In this document: positions 35,189 to 44,423 of the stretch, in pieces
Numbering within the stretch: the first letter of the stretch is position 1
Layout: every line of letters begins with the position of its first letter
Assembly: GCA_002354635.1 (NCBI GenBank)
Contig: DELZ01000002.1
Coordinates: forward strand, 413,012-477,011
Direction: 5' to 3'
Source of the DNA: Sphingomonadales bacterium UBA2683
GTDB taxonomy: Bacteria; Pseudomonadota; Alphaproteobacteria; Sphingomonadales; Sphingomonadaceae
Length of the DNA stretch: 64,000 bases
Notes under the pieces: model-generated
What the model saw: only the letters and a program-made list of their open reading frames with translations
The model's database searches: none
Told to the model about the DNA's origin: nothing
Program-made: the position numbers and the translations under genes

Positions 35189-36363
35189 CAGTTTTCCTCC
35201 AGAGAAACGGTGGCTATGGCCTGCGCTGCAATACCTTCCCGGCGACCGGTGAAGCCCAGCCCTTCGGTGGTGGTGGCCTTGATGCTGACCCGGTCGATAT
35301 CAATCGACAACATAGCGGCCACGGCTGCGCGAATAGCGTCGCGATGCGGTTTGATCTTCGGTGCTTCGCAGATAACGGTCATATCCACATTATGAATGAG
35401 TCCACCTTGCTCCCGGATGAGCGAGGCGGCATATTCGACAAATCTGGCGGAAGCCGCTCCGCGCCACTGCGAATCAGACGGGGGAAAATGATCGCCGATA
35501 TCGCCGGCTGCCGCAGCGCCAAGCAAGGCATCGGTGAGCGCATGGAGCAGGACATCGGCATCGCTGTGCCCGACAAGACCCGTTTCATGGTCGATTTTGA
35601 TACCGCCCAGCCACAGTTCCTCACCGGCGGCAAGGCGATGGACATCATAACCCATTCCCGTACGTATCTGGCGCATGGCACTCGTTTCCTTTCCGCCAAA
35701 ATCAGCCGGCAATGTATATTTCTTGAGTGATTCGTCGCCGTCCACGACCGTCACGACATGACCCGCGGCCCGGAATATCTGGGCATCATCGGTTGCATCC
35801 CGCTCGGGCGGGAAAGTGTCATGCGCAGCCAAAAGCATTGAAAAATCGAACGCCTGCGGCGTTTGTACCCGCCACAGGCTGTTCCGGTCGACGGTTCGCT
35901 CAAGCCGCCCGCCTTCGGTCTGCACCATCGTGTCGACGCTGGGCAGTACCGGAATCGCGGCGGGTTCGCTCTCCAGCCGTTCGATCAACCGGTCGATGAC
36001 GGCATGGGATACGAAGGGACGCGCGGCATCATGGATCAATATATTCTTGGCGCCACCGGCTTGCCGGATCGCGGCTAGCCCGTTGTAAACCGATTGTTGG
36101 CGCGTCGCGCCACCGACAACCAGCCTGTAGGAGGGAAGGGCGGCCAGGGCTCCTGCCATCGGCTCCTTCTGATCCTCGGCGATGACGATCCAGACCTGAT
36201 CGATTCCGGGGTGGGACAGAAAACGCTCCACGCTGTGCCGAACCATCGGCTTTCCGCCGATCGGTTCGAACTGCTTGGGGCGTTCCAGCCCGGCGCGCGC
36301 GCCGACGCCGGCGGCAACGATCAGCGCATGGGTTTGTTTCGAGGGACTGCTGGCATCTACCAT
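35188..36363 (-). CDS. ispDF: Bifunctional IspD-IspF (MEP pathway)
   Basis: 391-aa fusion. The IspD part (about 1-230: MEP cytidylyltransferase) has LIVAAGVGARAGLERPKQFEPIGG and HDAARPFVSHAVIDRLI; the IspF part (about 233-391: MECDP synthase) has MGYDVHRLAAG, GHSDADVLLHALTDALLGAAAAGDIG and the Zn ligands in these blocks. Fusion of these two non-consecutive pathway steps is known from Alphaproteobacteria and Epsilonproteobacteria. The ATG at 36363 is taken over an upstream one at 36399. Confidence 0.95.
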   Translation of the reverse strand: MVDASSPSKQTHALIVAAGVGARAGLERPKQFEPIGGKPMVRHSVERFLSHPGIDQVWIVIAEDQKEPMAGALAALPSYRLVVGGATRQQSVYNGLAAIRQAGGAKNILIHDAARPFVSHAVIDRLIERLESEPAAIPVLPSVDTMVQTEGGRLERTVDRNSLWRVQTPQAFDFSMLLAAHDTFPPERDATDDAQIFRAAGHVVTVVDGDESLKKYTLPADFGGKETSAMRQIRTGMGYDVHRLAAGEELWLGGIKIDHETGLVGHSDADVLLHALTDALLGAAAAGDIGDHFPPSDSQWRGAASARFVEYAASLIREQGGLIHNVDMTVICEAPKIKPHRDAIRAAVAAMLSIDIDRVSIKATTTEGLGFTGRREGIAAQAIATVSLEEN

Positions 36364-36455
36364 GGACCGCGATCTACGCCGAGAACGGCGACGAAGCAAT
36401 TCTTGCCTCGCAATTGATTTGTCGATAGAGGCTGCTTAAATTTTAGGCAGTAGAT

Positions 36456-37451
36456 ATGAAACTTGATCCCATCTTTATCGGTGATTTGAAAATCGAGAGC
36501 CCCGTCATTCTGGCGCCGATGACCGGCGTCACCGATTTGCCGTTTCGCAAACTCGTTCGCCGGTTCGGATCCGGACTGAATGTGACGGAGATGATCGCCA
36601 GCCAGGCGATGATCCGGGAGACACGCCAGTCGCTGCAGAAATGTGCATGGGATCCGACCGAAGAGCCGGTGTCGATGCAGCTTGCCGGATGCGATCCGGT
36701 AACCATGGCCGAGGCCGCCCGACTCAACGAGGACCGCGGTGCGCAGATCATCGACATCAATATGGGCTGCCCGGTGAAAAAGGTCGTCAATGGCGACGCC
36801 GGTTCGGCACTGATGCGCGATCTGCCGCTGGCGGCATCGCTGATCAAGGCAACGGTCGAGGCGGTCAACGTGCCGGTCACGGTCAAGATGCGGATGGGCT
36901 GGGACCATCAAAGTCTGAACGCGCCGGAACTCGCCCATATCGCAGAGGATCTCGGCGCGAAAATGATCGTCGTGCACGGCAGAACCCGTTGCCAGATGTA
37001 CCGTGACAGCGCCGACTGGAGCTTCGTAAGCAAGGTCAAGCAGGCCGTTTCTGTTCCGGTGATCGTCAACGGTGACATCTGCACCCTCGAGGACGGCCAG
37101 ACCGCGCTCGAGCAAAGTGGTGCGGACGGCGTGATGATCGGGCGCGGCGCCTACGGCAAGCCGTGGCTGCTCGGCCAGTTCATGCACTGGTTCAAGACCG
37201 GAGAAAGGCTGCCGGACCCCGATATTGCGACCCAATATGCCATTCTCAACGAACATTATCGCGACATGATGAAGCTCTATGGCGAGGATGTCGGAGTCAA
37301 GGTCGCCCGCAAGCATGTCGGCTGGTATACCAAGGGGCTGACCGGTTCGGCGGAATTCCGTAACCGGGCGAACAGCGAGTCCGATCCGCAGGTCGTGCTG
37401 GAAATGCTCGCGGATTTTTACACGCCCTGGCTCAACAAAGCGGCGGCTTGA
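36456..37451 (+). CDS. dusB: tRNA-dihydrouridine synthase B
   Basis: FMN enzyme that reduces uridines in the D-loop of tRNA, 331 aa. Marks: PVILAPMTGVTDLPFRKLV, DINMGCPVKKVVNGDAGSALM with the catalytic Cys, and VHGRTRCQMY. It begins the dusB-ntrB run (stop/start TGATG overlap), the standard alphaproteobacterial order where nifR3/dusB leads the ntr genes. Confidence 0.95.
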   Translation: MKLDPIFIGDLKIESPVILAPMTGVTDLPFRKLVRRFGSGLNVTEMIASQAMIRETRQSLQKCAWDPTEEPVSMQLAGCDPVTMAEAARLNEDRGAQIIDINMGCPVKKVVNGDAGSALMRDLPLAASLIKATVEAVNVPVTVKMRMGWDHQSLNAPELAHIAEDLGAKMIVVHGRTRCQMYRDSADWSFVSKVKQAVSVPVIVNGDICTLEDGQTALEQSGADGVMIGRGAYGKPWLLGQFMHWFKTGERLPDPDIATQYAILNEHYRDMMKLYGEDVGVKVARKHVGWYTKGLTGSAEFRNRANSESDPQVVLEMLADFYTPWLNKAAA

Positions 37452-38524
37452 TGGACGGCTGTCCTCCGGCAGATCAAATCCTGGCTGCTCTCAGCCACGC
37501 GGTGATCGCCGTCGATTCCGGTCATTTGATAGCCAGGGTCAACCCCGCCGGCGAAGCGCTGTTCGGCACCAGCGCCAAGCATCTTGTCGGCCGGAAAATT
37601 GATCAGGTCCTCCACTTTGCCGACCCGAGACTCGATGCGGCCCTGACCGAAGCGGAGATCAGCCTGACCGCCCGCGGCGTCATGGTATCCAGTGATGACC
37701 GGCGGCTCGGCATTGTCGATTTTGACGTGCATCCGCTGGCATCGGATTCTGGCTGGCGGCTGATTTCCCTGTCGCTCATGCCGCAGGACGGTCCGATTCT
37801 CGAGAGCGAGACCAGCGATCCGTCCAATCTCGCGATCCGCGCGCCCGATATCCTCAGCCACGAGATCAAGAATCCGCTGGCCGCGATCCGCGGCGCCGCG
37901 CAACTGCTCGACCGGCAGCTCGACGAGTCGCAGAAGCCGCTGACCCAAATGATCACCGCGGAAGTGGAGCGGGTGGTCAATCTGCTCAACCGCATGCAGA
38001 CCCTGTCGTCCAATCAGCCGGCCCGGACCCGGCCGGTCAACATCCACACGCTGATCGACCGCGCCCGGCGATCGACCGAAGCGGCTACCGGCCAGGCGGT
38101 GAAGATCCGGGACAAGTTCGATCCCTCGCTGCCGGACGCGCTGATCGACCCGGACGCGATGATGCAGGTGCTGACCAACCTGCTCGCCAACGCCGTCGAC
38201 GCGACCCGGCATCTGCCCGACCCCGAAATCCGGATCGTGACCCGTTACAGTTTCGGCGCCTCGCTCTCCGCCCAGAGCGTCAACGCCGCCGTCCGTCTGC
38301 CGATCCAGATCATGGTCTGCGACAATGGTCCGGGAGTGCCGGCGGAACTCGAGCGGGAAATTTTCTCGCCCTTCGTCTCGACCAAGAAGGAGGGGCAGGG
38401 GCTCGGCCTCGCCCTCGTCAAAAAGCTGATGCGCGATATGAACGGGCGCATCCGCTATGATCGTGAAAATCACAACGAGATGAGCAGGTTCACCCTGTTT
38501 CTCCCCGTCGCCCCGAAAAACTGA
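37451..38524 (+). CDS. ntrB: Nitrogen regulation sensor kinase NtrB (GlnL)
   Basis: 357 aa: N-terminal PAS (about 12-110), HisKA with His in ILSHEIKNPLAAIRGAAQ, N box LLANAVDATRHL, G boxes DNGPGVP and GQGLGLALVKK. No membrane helix. The ATG overlaps the dusB stop. It controls NtrC phosphorylation in response to nitrogen status, through PII (GlnB), which is not in the window. The SbtB-like PII homolog elsewhere in the window is a different branch. Confidence 0.94.
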   Translation: MDGCPPADQILAALSHAVIAVDSGHLIARVNPAGEALFGTSAKHLVGRKIDQVLHFADPRLDAALTEAEISLTARGVMVSSDDRRLGIVDFDVHPLASDSGWRLISLSLMPQDGPILESETSDPSNLAIRAPDILSHEIKNPLAAIRGAAQLLDRQLDESQKPLTQMITAEVERVVNLLNRMQTLSSNQPARTRPVNIHTLIDRARRSTEAATGQAVKIRDKFDPSLPDALIDPDAMMQVLTNLLANAVDATRHLPDPEIRIVTRYSFGASLSAQSVNAAVRLPIQIMVCDNGPGVPAELEREIFSPFVSTKKEGQGLGLALVKKLMRDMNGRIRYDRENHNEMSRFTLFLPVAPKN

Positions 38525-38538
38525 GCGCAGGATATATC

Positions 38539-39960
38539 ATGGCCAATGAAAAAATCATATTAGTCGAAGACGATCTGTCGGTCAGCCACGTTATCATCAC
38601 GGCGCTGCGGGCCGAGGGCTATGAGGTCGAAAATTGCAAGTCGATCACCGAGCGCGATGCGCTGATGGCCAGCAGCACCTACGATCTGCTGTTGACCGAT
38701 GTCGGGCTGGGCGAGGGCGACGGGGACGGCATTTCCTCCCTGGACAGCGTCAAGGCGACCCACCCGGACATCCCGATCATCATCATTTCCGCCCAGAACA
38801 CGCTGAACACCGCGGTGCGCGCCTCGGAAACCGGCGCCTTCGAATATCTCCCGAAACCGTTTGACCTCGACGAGCTGGTCAAGGTGGTGGGCCAGGCGCT
38901 GAAGCCCAGGAATGTGCAGCCGGTCGCGCTGTCGATGGATGAGGAAAGCCTGCCGCTCGTCGGCCGCAGCCCGGCGATGCAGGATGTCTACCGGATGATT
39001 GCCCGGCTGCTGAAAAATGATCTGTCGGTGCTGGTGCTGGGTGAATCCGGCACCGGCAAGGAACTGGTCGCAGAGGCCATCCACAGTCTCGGACACCGCA
39101 AGTCCGGCCCGTTCATCGCCGTCAACATGGCAGCCATTCCGTCGGAACTGATCGAGGCGGAGCTGTTCGGCCATGAGAAAGGCGCCTTCACCGGTGCCGT
39201 CGCCAGTGCTTCGGGGAAATTCGAACAGGCCCAGGGCGGCACCCTGTTTCTGGACGAAATCGGCGATATGCCGATGCATGCCCAGACCCGGCTGCTCCGG
39301 GCGCTGCAATCGGGCGAAATAAACCGGGTCGGCGGCAAGGGGCTGGTCAAGCTCGATGTCAGGATCATCGCTGCCACCAACCATGATTTTGTCCAGCTGA
39401 TCGAACAGGGCAAATTCCGCGAGGATCTCTATTACCGGATCAACGTGGTACCGATCGAGCTGCCACCGCTCCGGGAACGCGCCAGCGATATCCCGGCGCT
39501 GACCAATCACTTTCTCAAGCTTGCGGTGACCGAAGGCCTGCCGCAAAAGCAGATATCCCCCGAGGGCATGAACCTGCTCTGCCATAATTACTGGCGCGGC
39601 AATGTACGGGAACTGAAAAACGTTATCTATCGCCTGGTTGTCACCGGCCGGGAGGACACGCTTTCCGAAGATGCCATTCGCCAGATTCTCGCCGCGGAAC
39701 GGGGTGAGGACCGTGTCGAGGCGGCGACTATGGAGTTTGAAGGCCATATCAAGTCGATCGTGCTCGATTTGATGAGCGCACCGGAAAAAGAGAATCTATA
39801 TGCGCAGGCGCTGGAAAAATTCGAGAAGCCCTTGCTGACCGAAATGATGCACCAGGCCCATGGCAATCAGATCAAGGCGGCCAAGTTTCTGGGTATCAAT
39901 CGCAACACCCTGCGCAAGAAACTCAACGAATATCAGATTGATCCGGCCCGCTCCAAATAG
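38539..39960 (+). CDS. ntrC: Nitrogen regulator NtrC (sigma-54 activator)
   Basis: 473 aa: receiver (Asp in LLLTDVGLGEGD, Lys in YLPKPFDL), AAA+ domain with Walker A GESGTGKE, the sigma-54-contacting GAFTGA (HEKGAFTGAV) and LFLDEIGDMP, then a Fis-type HTH (NQIKAAKFLGINRNTLRKKLNEYQ). The receiver has an insertion (GEGDGDGISSLD) in the loop after the phospho-Asp. It is 14 nt after ntrB. Confidence 0.96.
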   Translation: MANEKIILVEDDLSVSHVIITALRAEGYEVENCKSITERDALMASSTYDLLLTDVGLGEGDGDGISSLDSVKATHPDIPIIIISAQNTLNTAVRASETGAFEYLPKPFDLDELVKVVGQALKPRNVQPVALSMDEESLPLVGRSPAMQDVYRMIARLLKNDLSVLVLGESGTGKELVAEAIHSLGHRKSGPFIAVNMAAIPSELIEAELFGHEKGAFTGAVASASGKFEQAQGGTLFLDEIGDMPMHAQTRLLRALQSGEINRVGGKGLVKLDVRIIAATNHDFVQLIEQGKFREDLYYRINVVPIELPPLRERASDIPALTNHFLKLAVTEGLPQKQISPEGMNLLCHNYWRGNVRELKNVIYRLVVTGREDTLSEDAIRQILAAERGEDRVEAATMEFEGHIKSIVLDLMSAPEKENLYAQALEKFEKPLLTEMMHQAHGNQIKAAKFLGINRNTLRKKLNEYQIDPARSK

Positions 39961-40114
39961 CCGGACCGGGCATGCTGACATCCATGCGCCCGGCGACCAT
40001 TGCTGGCAGGTTCGGGCTCTCGCCACGATGAAGTGACGTTTTGAATCGCTGAACCGTGATATTTTTGCAATATAAGTGCTTTTCCAGCAACGAATCTGTT
40101 GTATTGAAAGCACA

Positions 40115-42397
40115 ATGACGGTGTTCCAGCCCTCCTCCGAAAAGCGCGTACCCAATTGGCTGCGACGGCTTGCGCTAATGGCGGAAAAAGAGGCCGTGAT
40201 GAAGCGGGTGGAATGGATCGTCGTGTTGCTGTTTGGCGCGATCATGCTCGGAACCTATTTCATCCTGAGCCGGCAATCGGATCAGACCGATTTTATCTCC
40301 CCGCCTCTGACCGCCGCTCTTCTGGTTGCCAACCTTATTCCGGCGATGACTCTGCTGGTGCTTTACGGCCGCCGGATTGCCAAGGGCAGGGCGGCCAAAT
40401 CCTCGATCGGCAGCAAGGGCCGACTGCACGTCCGGCTTGTAGCGCTGTTCTCGCTGGTGGCCAGTATTCCGATGTTGCTGGTGGTCATTTTTGCCTCGTT
40501 GCTATTTCAATATGGCGTCGAATTCTGGTTCTCCGACCGCGCCCGCGGCATGCTCGAAAATGCCAATGACCTGGCCCGCGGCTATTATGAGCAGAACCAG
40601 CGGGAAGTAGGAGAAGAGACCATCACAATGGCCAATGACCTGCGCAATTATCTGCAGCAGGCGGATCTCGAAAGTCCGGAGTTCGCAGAGGGTTATGTGT
40701 TTCAGGTCCTGTCACGCAAGCTGAATGAATCGGCGATAATCGAAATCGGATCCGACGGCGTGGCCAGAACCGCAGCCGCCGTCGACCCGGACAACGAGGA
40801 CCAGCGGCCCAAGATTACCAAAGCGGTGCTCGCGCAGCTCGAACAGGGTCAGAATTATGTGGTAACCGCCAGACCCAACAAGATCGAGGCGGTGACCGCG
40901 CTTGATCTGAAATCCCGGATTTTTCTCTATGCCGCGCGGGATTCCGACATGCTCGCGCTCAGTCAGTGGGAGCGGGCGCAAGCGGTTCTGGCAGACTATG
41001 AAGACCTTTTCTCGCGCTCCCGAAGCCTCCAGCTGCAGTTTAACATTGCCTTGTTCGTGATATCTTTGCTCATCGTCGGCCTGGTGCTGTGGATTGCGTT
41101 GCTGGTCGCAGACCGGTTGGTCAGGCCGGTCAGTGATCTGGTGCATGCTGCCAAGCGGGTGACAGAAGGCGATCTCGCATCCCGCGTGCCCACAACTTTT
41201 GAGAATGACGAAATCGGAACCCTCGGACGCGCCTTCAACCGGATGACAGAACGTCTGGAAACCCAGACAACCGCCTTGATCACTGCCAACGAGCAATTGG
41301 GAAGCAGGCGCGCCTTTATCGAGGCGGTACTGGAATCGGTAACCGCCGGGATCATCAGTCTGGACGAAGATGGCGAGATCAAGCTCGTCAATTCCCAGGC
41401 GCAGTCACTGCTGTCGAAACCTATCGACGATCTGCTTGATGCGGACATTGCGCAGGCAGCCCCGCAATTTGCCGAACTGATTGCCGAAGGGGTGGAAAAC
41501 AGCATCATCGAATTTGCATCCGATTCAGACATGCGCACTCTGGCGGTAAAGATTGTCGGCGGACCGAACGGCCATGTCATAACCTTCGAAGACATCACCC
41601 AGCAATTGCTCGATCAACGGCGTGCAGCATGGTCCGATGTCGCCCGGCGTATCGCGCACGAAATCAAGAATCCCCTCACGCCGATTCAGCTTGCAGCAGA
41701 ACGATTGCAGCGCCGATTTGGTTCAAAAATTACGGCCGATCTCGATGTCTTCCAAAATCTGACCGGCACAATTGTCCGGCAGGTCGGCGACTTGCGGAAT
41801 ATTGTCGATGAATTTTCTTCCTTCGCGCGGATGCCGAAGCCAGTTTTCCGCCAGGAGAATCTCGACGATATCCTCAAACAGGCCCTGTTCATGCAGGATG
41901 TGGCCTGGTCGGCCATCACCTTCAAGTTCATCTCGGATGATCAGCCGGTAACGCTGGTCTGTGACCGCCGGCAACTGGGGCAGGCGCTCACCAATATCAT
42001 CAAAAATGCTGCGGAAGCCATCCAGCAGAAAGCGGAAAGCAGCGCTGATTTTCAGGTTTCCGACGGCGAAATCAATTTGGCCGTGCGGACCGAAAACCAG
42101 CTTGTGGTGATCGAATTGACAGACAATGGAATCGGCCTCCCGATTGAACGGGACCGGATTGTCGAGCCCTATATGACGACCCGGGCGAGCGGCACCGGAT
42201 TGGGGCTCGCGATCGTCAAGAAAATCGTCGAGGAACATTTTGGTGAAATGAAGTTTGACGACGCACCTGGCGGCGGAACGCGGGTAACGATCAGACTTAA
42301 TCCGTCGAAACTGGCACGGCTGTCTCACGATGGTTCGGTCAGGCCGCCATCCGGCTCCGCCGACAATGCCGAACATATGGCAGAAACTGATAAATGA
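40115..42397 (+). CDS. ntrY: Nitrogen sensor kinase NtrY
   Basis: 760 aa: four membrane helices (about 30-120 for the first three and 310-335 for the last), a periplasmic/HAMP part, PAS (about 395-500), HisKA with His in RRIAHEIKNPLTPIQLAAERL, and HATPase with NIIKNAAEAI, DNGIGLP and GTGLGLAIVKK. The ATG at 40115 is preferred to an upstream frame extension. It responds to nitrogen or redox cues with NtrX; the signal is unknown here. Confidence 0.94.
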   Translation: MTVFQPSSEKRVPNWLRRLALMAEKEAVMKRVEWIVVLLFGAIMLGTYFILSRQSDQTDFISPPLTAALLVANLIPAMTLLVLYGRRIAKGRAAKSSIGSKGRLHVRLVALFSLVASIPMLLVVIFASLLFQYGVEFWFSDRARGMLENANDLARGYYEQNQREVGEETITMANDLRNYLQQADLESPEFAEGYVFQVLSRKLNESAIIEIGSDGVARTAAAVDPDNEDQRPKITKAVLAQLEQGQNYVVTARPNKIEAVTALDLKSRIFLYAARDSDMLALSQWERAQAVLADYEDLFSRSRSLQLQFNIALFVISLLIVGLVLWIALLVADRLVRPVSDLVHAAKRVTEGDLASRVPTTFENDEIGTLGRAFNRMTERLETQTTALITANEQLGSRRAFIEAVLESVTAGIISLDEDGEIKLVNSQAQSLLSKPIDDLLDADIAQAAPQFAELIAEGVENSIIEFASDSDMRTLAVKIVGGPNGHVITFEDITQQLLDQRRAAWSDVARRIAHEIKNPLTPIQLAAERLQRRFGSKITADLDVFQNLTGTIVRQVGDLRNIVDEFSSFARMPKPVFRQENLDDILKQALFMQDVAWSAITFKFISDDQPVTLVCDRRQLGQALTNIIKNAAEAIQQKAESSADFQVSDGEINLAVRTENQLVVIELTDNGIGLPIERDRIVEPYMTTRASGTGLGLAIVKKIVEEHFGEMKFDDAPGGGTRVTIRLNPSKLARLSHDGSVRPPSGSADNAEHMAETDK

Positions 42398-42413
42398 GAG
42401 TTAGAGGTCCAAC

Positions 42414-43796
42414 ATGGCGTTAGATATTCTGGTTGTCGACGACGAGCCCGACATTCGCGATCTGATATCCGGTGTACTGGAAGACGAGGGATATACCACA
42501 CGGGTCGCTGCAAACAGCGACGAGACGATTGCCGCTGTCAACGAACGGCGCCCGTCGCTGGTTTTGCTCGATGTCTGGTTGCGAGGCTCTCGTCTGGACG
42601 GGCTGGAACTATTGTCCGAATTGAAACAGCTCGATGCCAAGATGCCGATCATCGTGATCTCCGGCCATGGCAATATCGACACGGCTGTTGCGGCCATCTC
42701 GCAGGGCGCGGTAGATTTTATCGAGAAACCCTTCGAAGCCGAGCATTTGCTGCATCTGGTCGCGCGGGCTACCGAAACCGAAAGGCTGCGCCGGGAAAAC
42801 GAGATTCTCAAGGCAAGGGTCGGATATGCGGATGAACTGACCGGAAATTCGGCCGCGGTCAACAATGTGCGGGCAACATTGAAACGCGTTGCCGGCACCG
42901 GAAGTCGTTTGCTGATCTCCGGTCCTGCAGGGGTCGGCAAGGAAGTGGCCGCGCGGCTGATGCATAACTGGAGTTCCCGAGCGAATGCGGCCTTTGTGAC
43001 GATCAGCGCGGCGCGGCTGTCCCCGGAAAGCGTTGAAGAGGAACTATTCGGAACCGAGCGCAACGGGAAAATCGAAAAAACCGGCCTGATGGAAGAGGCG
43101 CATGGCGGAACCCTGTTTATCGATGAAGTCGCCGACATGCCGCTCGATACCCAGGGCAAGATATTGCGGGTATTGACGGAGCAGAGTTTCAACCGGCTTG
43201 GCGGTTCACAGAAAGTCAACGTGGACGTCCGTGTCGTATCGGCAACGTCGCGCGACCTCGAAGTCGAGATTCGTGAAAAGCGGTTCCGCGAAGATCTGTT
43301 CTATCGTCTCAATGTGGTGCCGGTGGTCTTGCCGCCCCTAAACCAGCGGCGAGAGGATATTCCGGTACTGGTCGATCATTATGCAGCCCGCTTTGCCGCC
43401 GAACAACGGCTGCAACCGCCGGAAATCTCGGATGAAGCCATGGCGGCGCTGCAAGCCTGCGACTGGCCCGGCAATGTCCGGCAATTGCGCAATGTCGTAG
43501 AACGGACGATTATATTGGCGCCAAAAGACAATTTTGCAAAAATAGAGGTGGAAATGCTGCCGCCGGAGGTTCTCGGCAATGACGATGACCTCGATCAGGG
43601 GGTCGCTTCACTGATGGGATCGCCATTGCGGGAAGCGCGGGAGAGTTTCGAGCGTGAGTATCTGAAAGTGCAAATCAGGCGTTTTTCCGGCAATATTTCC
43701 AAAACTGCCAATTTCATCGGCATGGAACGATCGGCCCTGCACCGCAAACTGAAGATTTTGGGGCTCGCGTCGCGAAAGAAGCAGGATGCCGATTGA
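42414..43796 (+). CDS. ntrX: Nitrogen regulator NtrX, without GAFTGA
   Basis: 460 aa: receiver (Asp in VLLDVWLRGSRLDG), AAA+ with Walker A GPAGVGKE, LFIDEVADMP, Fis-type HTH (GNISKTANFIGMERSALHRKLKILG). In place of GAFTGA the loop reads FGTERNGKIEKTG, so it probably does not activate sigma-54 polymerase and works as another kind of regulator, as noted for alphaproteobacterial NtrX. It starts 16 nt after ntrY. Confidence 0.94.
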   Translation: MALDILVVDDEPDIRDLISGVLEDEGYTTRVAANSDETIAAVNERRPSLVLLDVWLRGSRLDGLELLSELKQLDAKMPIIVISGHGNIDTAVAAISQGAVDFIEKPFEAEHLLHLVARATETERLRRENEILKARVGYADELTGNSAAVNNVRATLKRVAGTGSRLLISGPAGVGKEVAARLMHNWSSRANAAFVTISAARLSPESVEEELFGTERNGKIEKTGLMEEAHGGTLFIDEVADMPLDTQGKILRVLTEQSFNRLGGSQKVNVDVRVVSATSRDLEVEIREKRFREDLFYRLNVVPVVLPPLNQRREDIPVLVDHYAARFAAEQRLQPPEISDEAMAALQACDWPGNVRQLRNVVERTIILAPKDNFAKIEVEMLPPEVLGNDDDLDQGVASLMGSPLREARESFEREYLKVQIRRFSGNISKTANFIGMERSALHRKLKILGLASRKKQDAD

Positions 43797-43831
43797 TCGC
43801 AATGGTTAGCGGTTGTCGTGCACGCACAAAT

Positions 43832-43845
43832 CCCATATATATGGG
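43832..43845. promoter_or_regulatory. Perfect 14-bp palindrome upstream of hfq
   Basis: CCCATATATATGGG is its own reverse complement. It lies 36 nt after the ntrX stop and 83 nt before the hfq start. Symmetric dimer-binding operators look like this, but it could also be an accidental AT-tract; no matching regulator is known to me. Confidence 0.45.
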
Positions 43846-43893
43846 GTGAGGGCCCCCGATTGACATAAATTTCCTCGGCAGAAACCATAAAAT

Positions 43894-43910
43894 GCTGTCG
43901 TAAAGACAGC
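43894..43910 (+). promoter_or_regulatory. Leader hairpin before hfq ribosome-binding site
   Basis: GCTGTC-GTAAA-GACAGC: a perfect 6-bp stem with a 5-nt loop, 7 nt before AGGAG (43918-43922). If transcribed it would sit just 5' of the ribosome site and could affect translation or be a protein-binding element in hfq self-control. Inferred from structure and position. Confidence 0.5.
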
Positions 43911-43928
43911 CAATAATAGGAGTCAAAT

Positions 43929-44423
43929 ATGACCGACAAATCAAACAATTTACAGGATTTATTCCTCAACTCCCTCCGGAAATCGAAAACTCCCGTCACG
44001 ATGTTTCTGGTCAAGGGTGTAAAGCTTCAGGGCATTGTGACCTGGTTTGACAATTTTTCCGTATTGCTGCGCCGCGACGGACAGTCGCAATTGGTGTATA
44101 AGCATGCCATCTCAACGATCATGCCATCGGAAGCGCTGGATACCGAGCCCTTTGCAGATATGATGAACAACACCAAGACCCGGGCAGGGGTGCTTCAGGA
44201 GGTGTTTCTTACGGCAGTAAGGGACAGCAATGATCCGGTGACGATGTTTCTGGTCAACGGTGTGATGCTGCAGGGCGAGGTTGCCGCCTATGACCTGTTT
44301 TGCATATTGCTGGAGCGGGAAGGGCTGTCACAACTTGTTTACAAGCACGCGATATCCACCGTACAGCCGGGCGGCCCGCTCAATCTTGCCGATTATAACA
44401 ATGTTGATGATGGTGCGCATTGA
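43929..44423 (+). CDS. hfq: Hfq with two tandem Sm-like domains
   Basis: 164 aa, double the size of the usual 70-100 aa Hfq. Copy 1 (about residues 5-68): QDLFLNSLRKSKTPVTMFLVKGVKLQGIV and a KHAIST Sm2 motif. Copy 2 (about 88-152): LQEVFLTAVRDSNDPVTMFLVNGVMLQGEV and KHAISTVQP. Both retain the KHAIST core; copy 2 has N instead of K in the MFLVKGV segment and a Val/Met change. A 20-aa linker (TEPFADMMNNTKTRAG) joins them. It probably makes a trimer of dimers giving a six-fold ring. AGGAG precedes the ATG. Confidence 0.95.
   Translation: MTDKSNNLQDLFLNSLRKSKTPVTMFLVKGVKLQGIVTWFDNFSVLLRRDGQSQLVYKHAISTIMPSEALDTEPFADMMNNTKTRAGVLQEVFLTAVRDSNDPVTMFLVNGVMLQGEVAAYDLFCILLEREGLSQLVYKHAISTVQPGGPLNLADYNNVDDGAH

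Noticed and set aside
43860..43891. TTGACA followed by CATAAA as a sigma-70 promoter for hfq
   Set aside because: The spacer is 20 nt, too long for a good promoter, so I do not call it. An alternative -10 was not evident.
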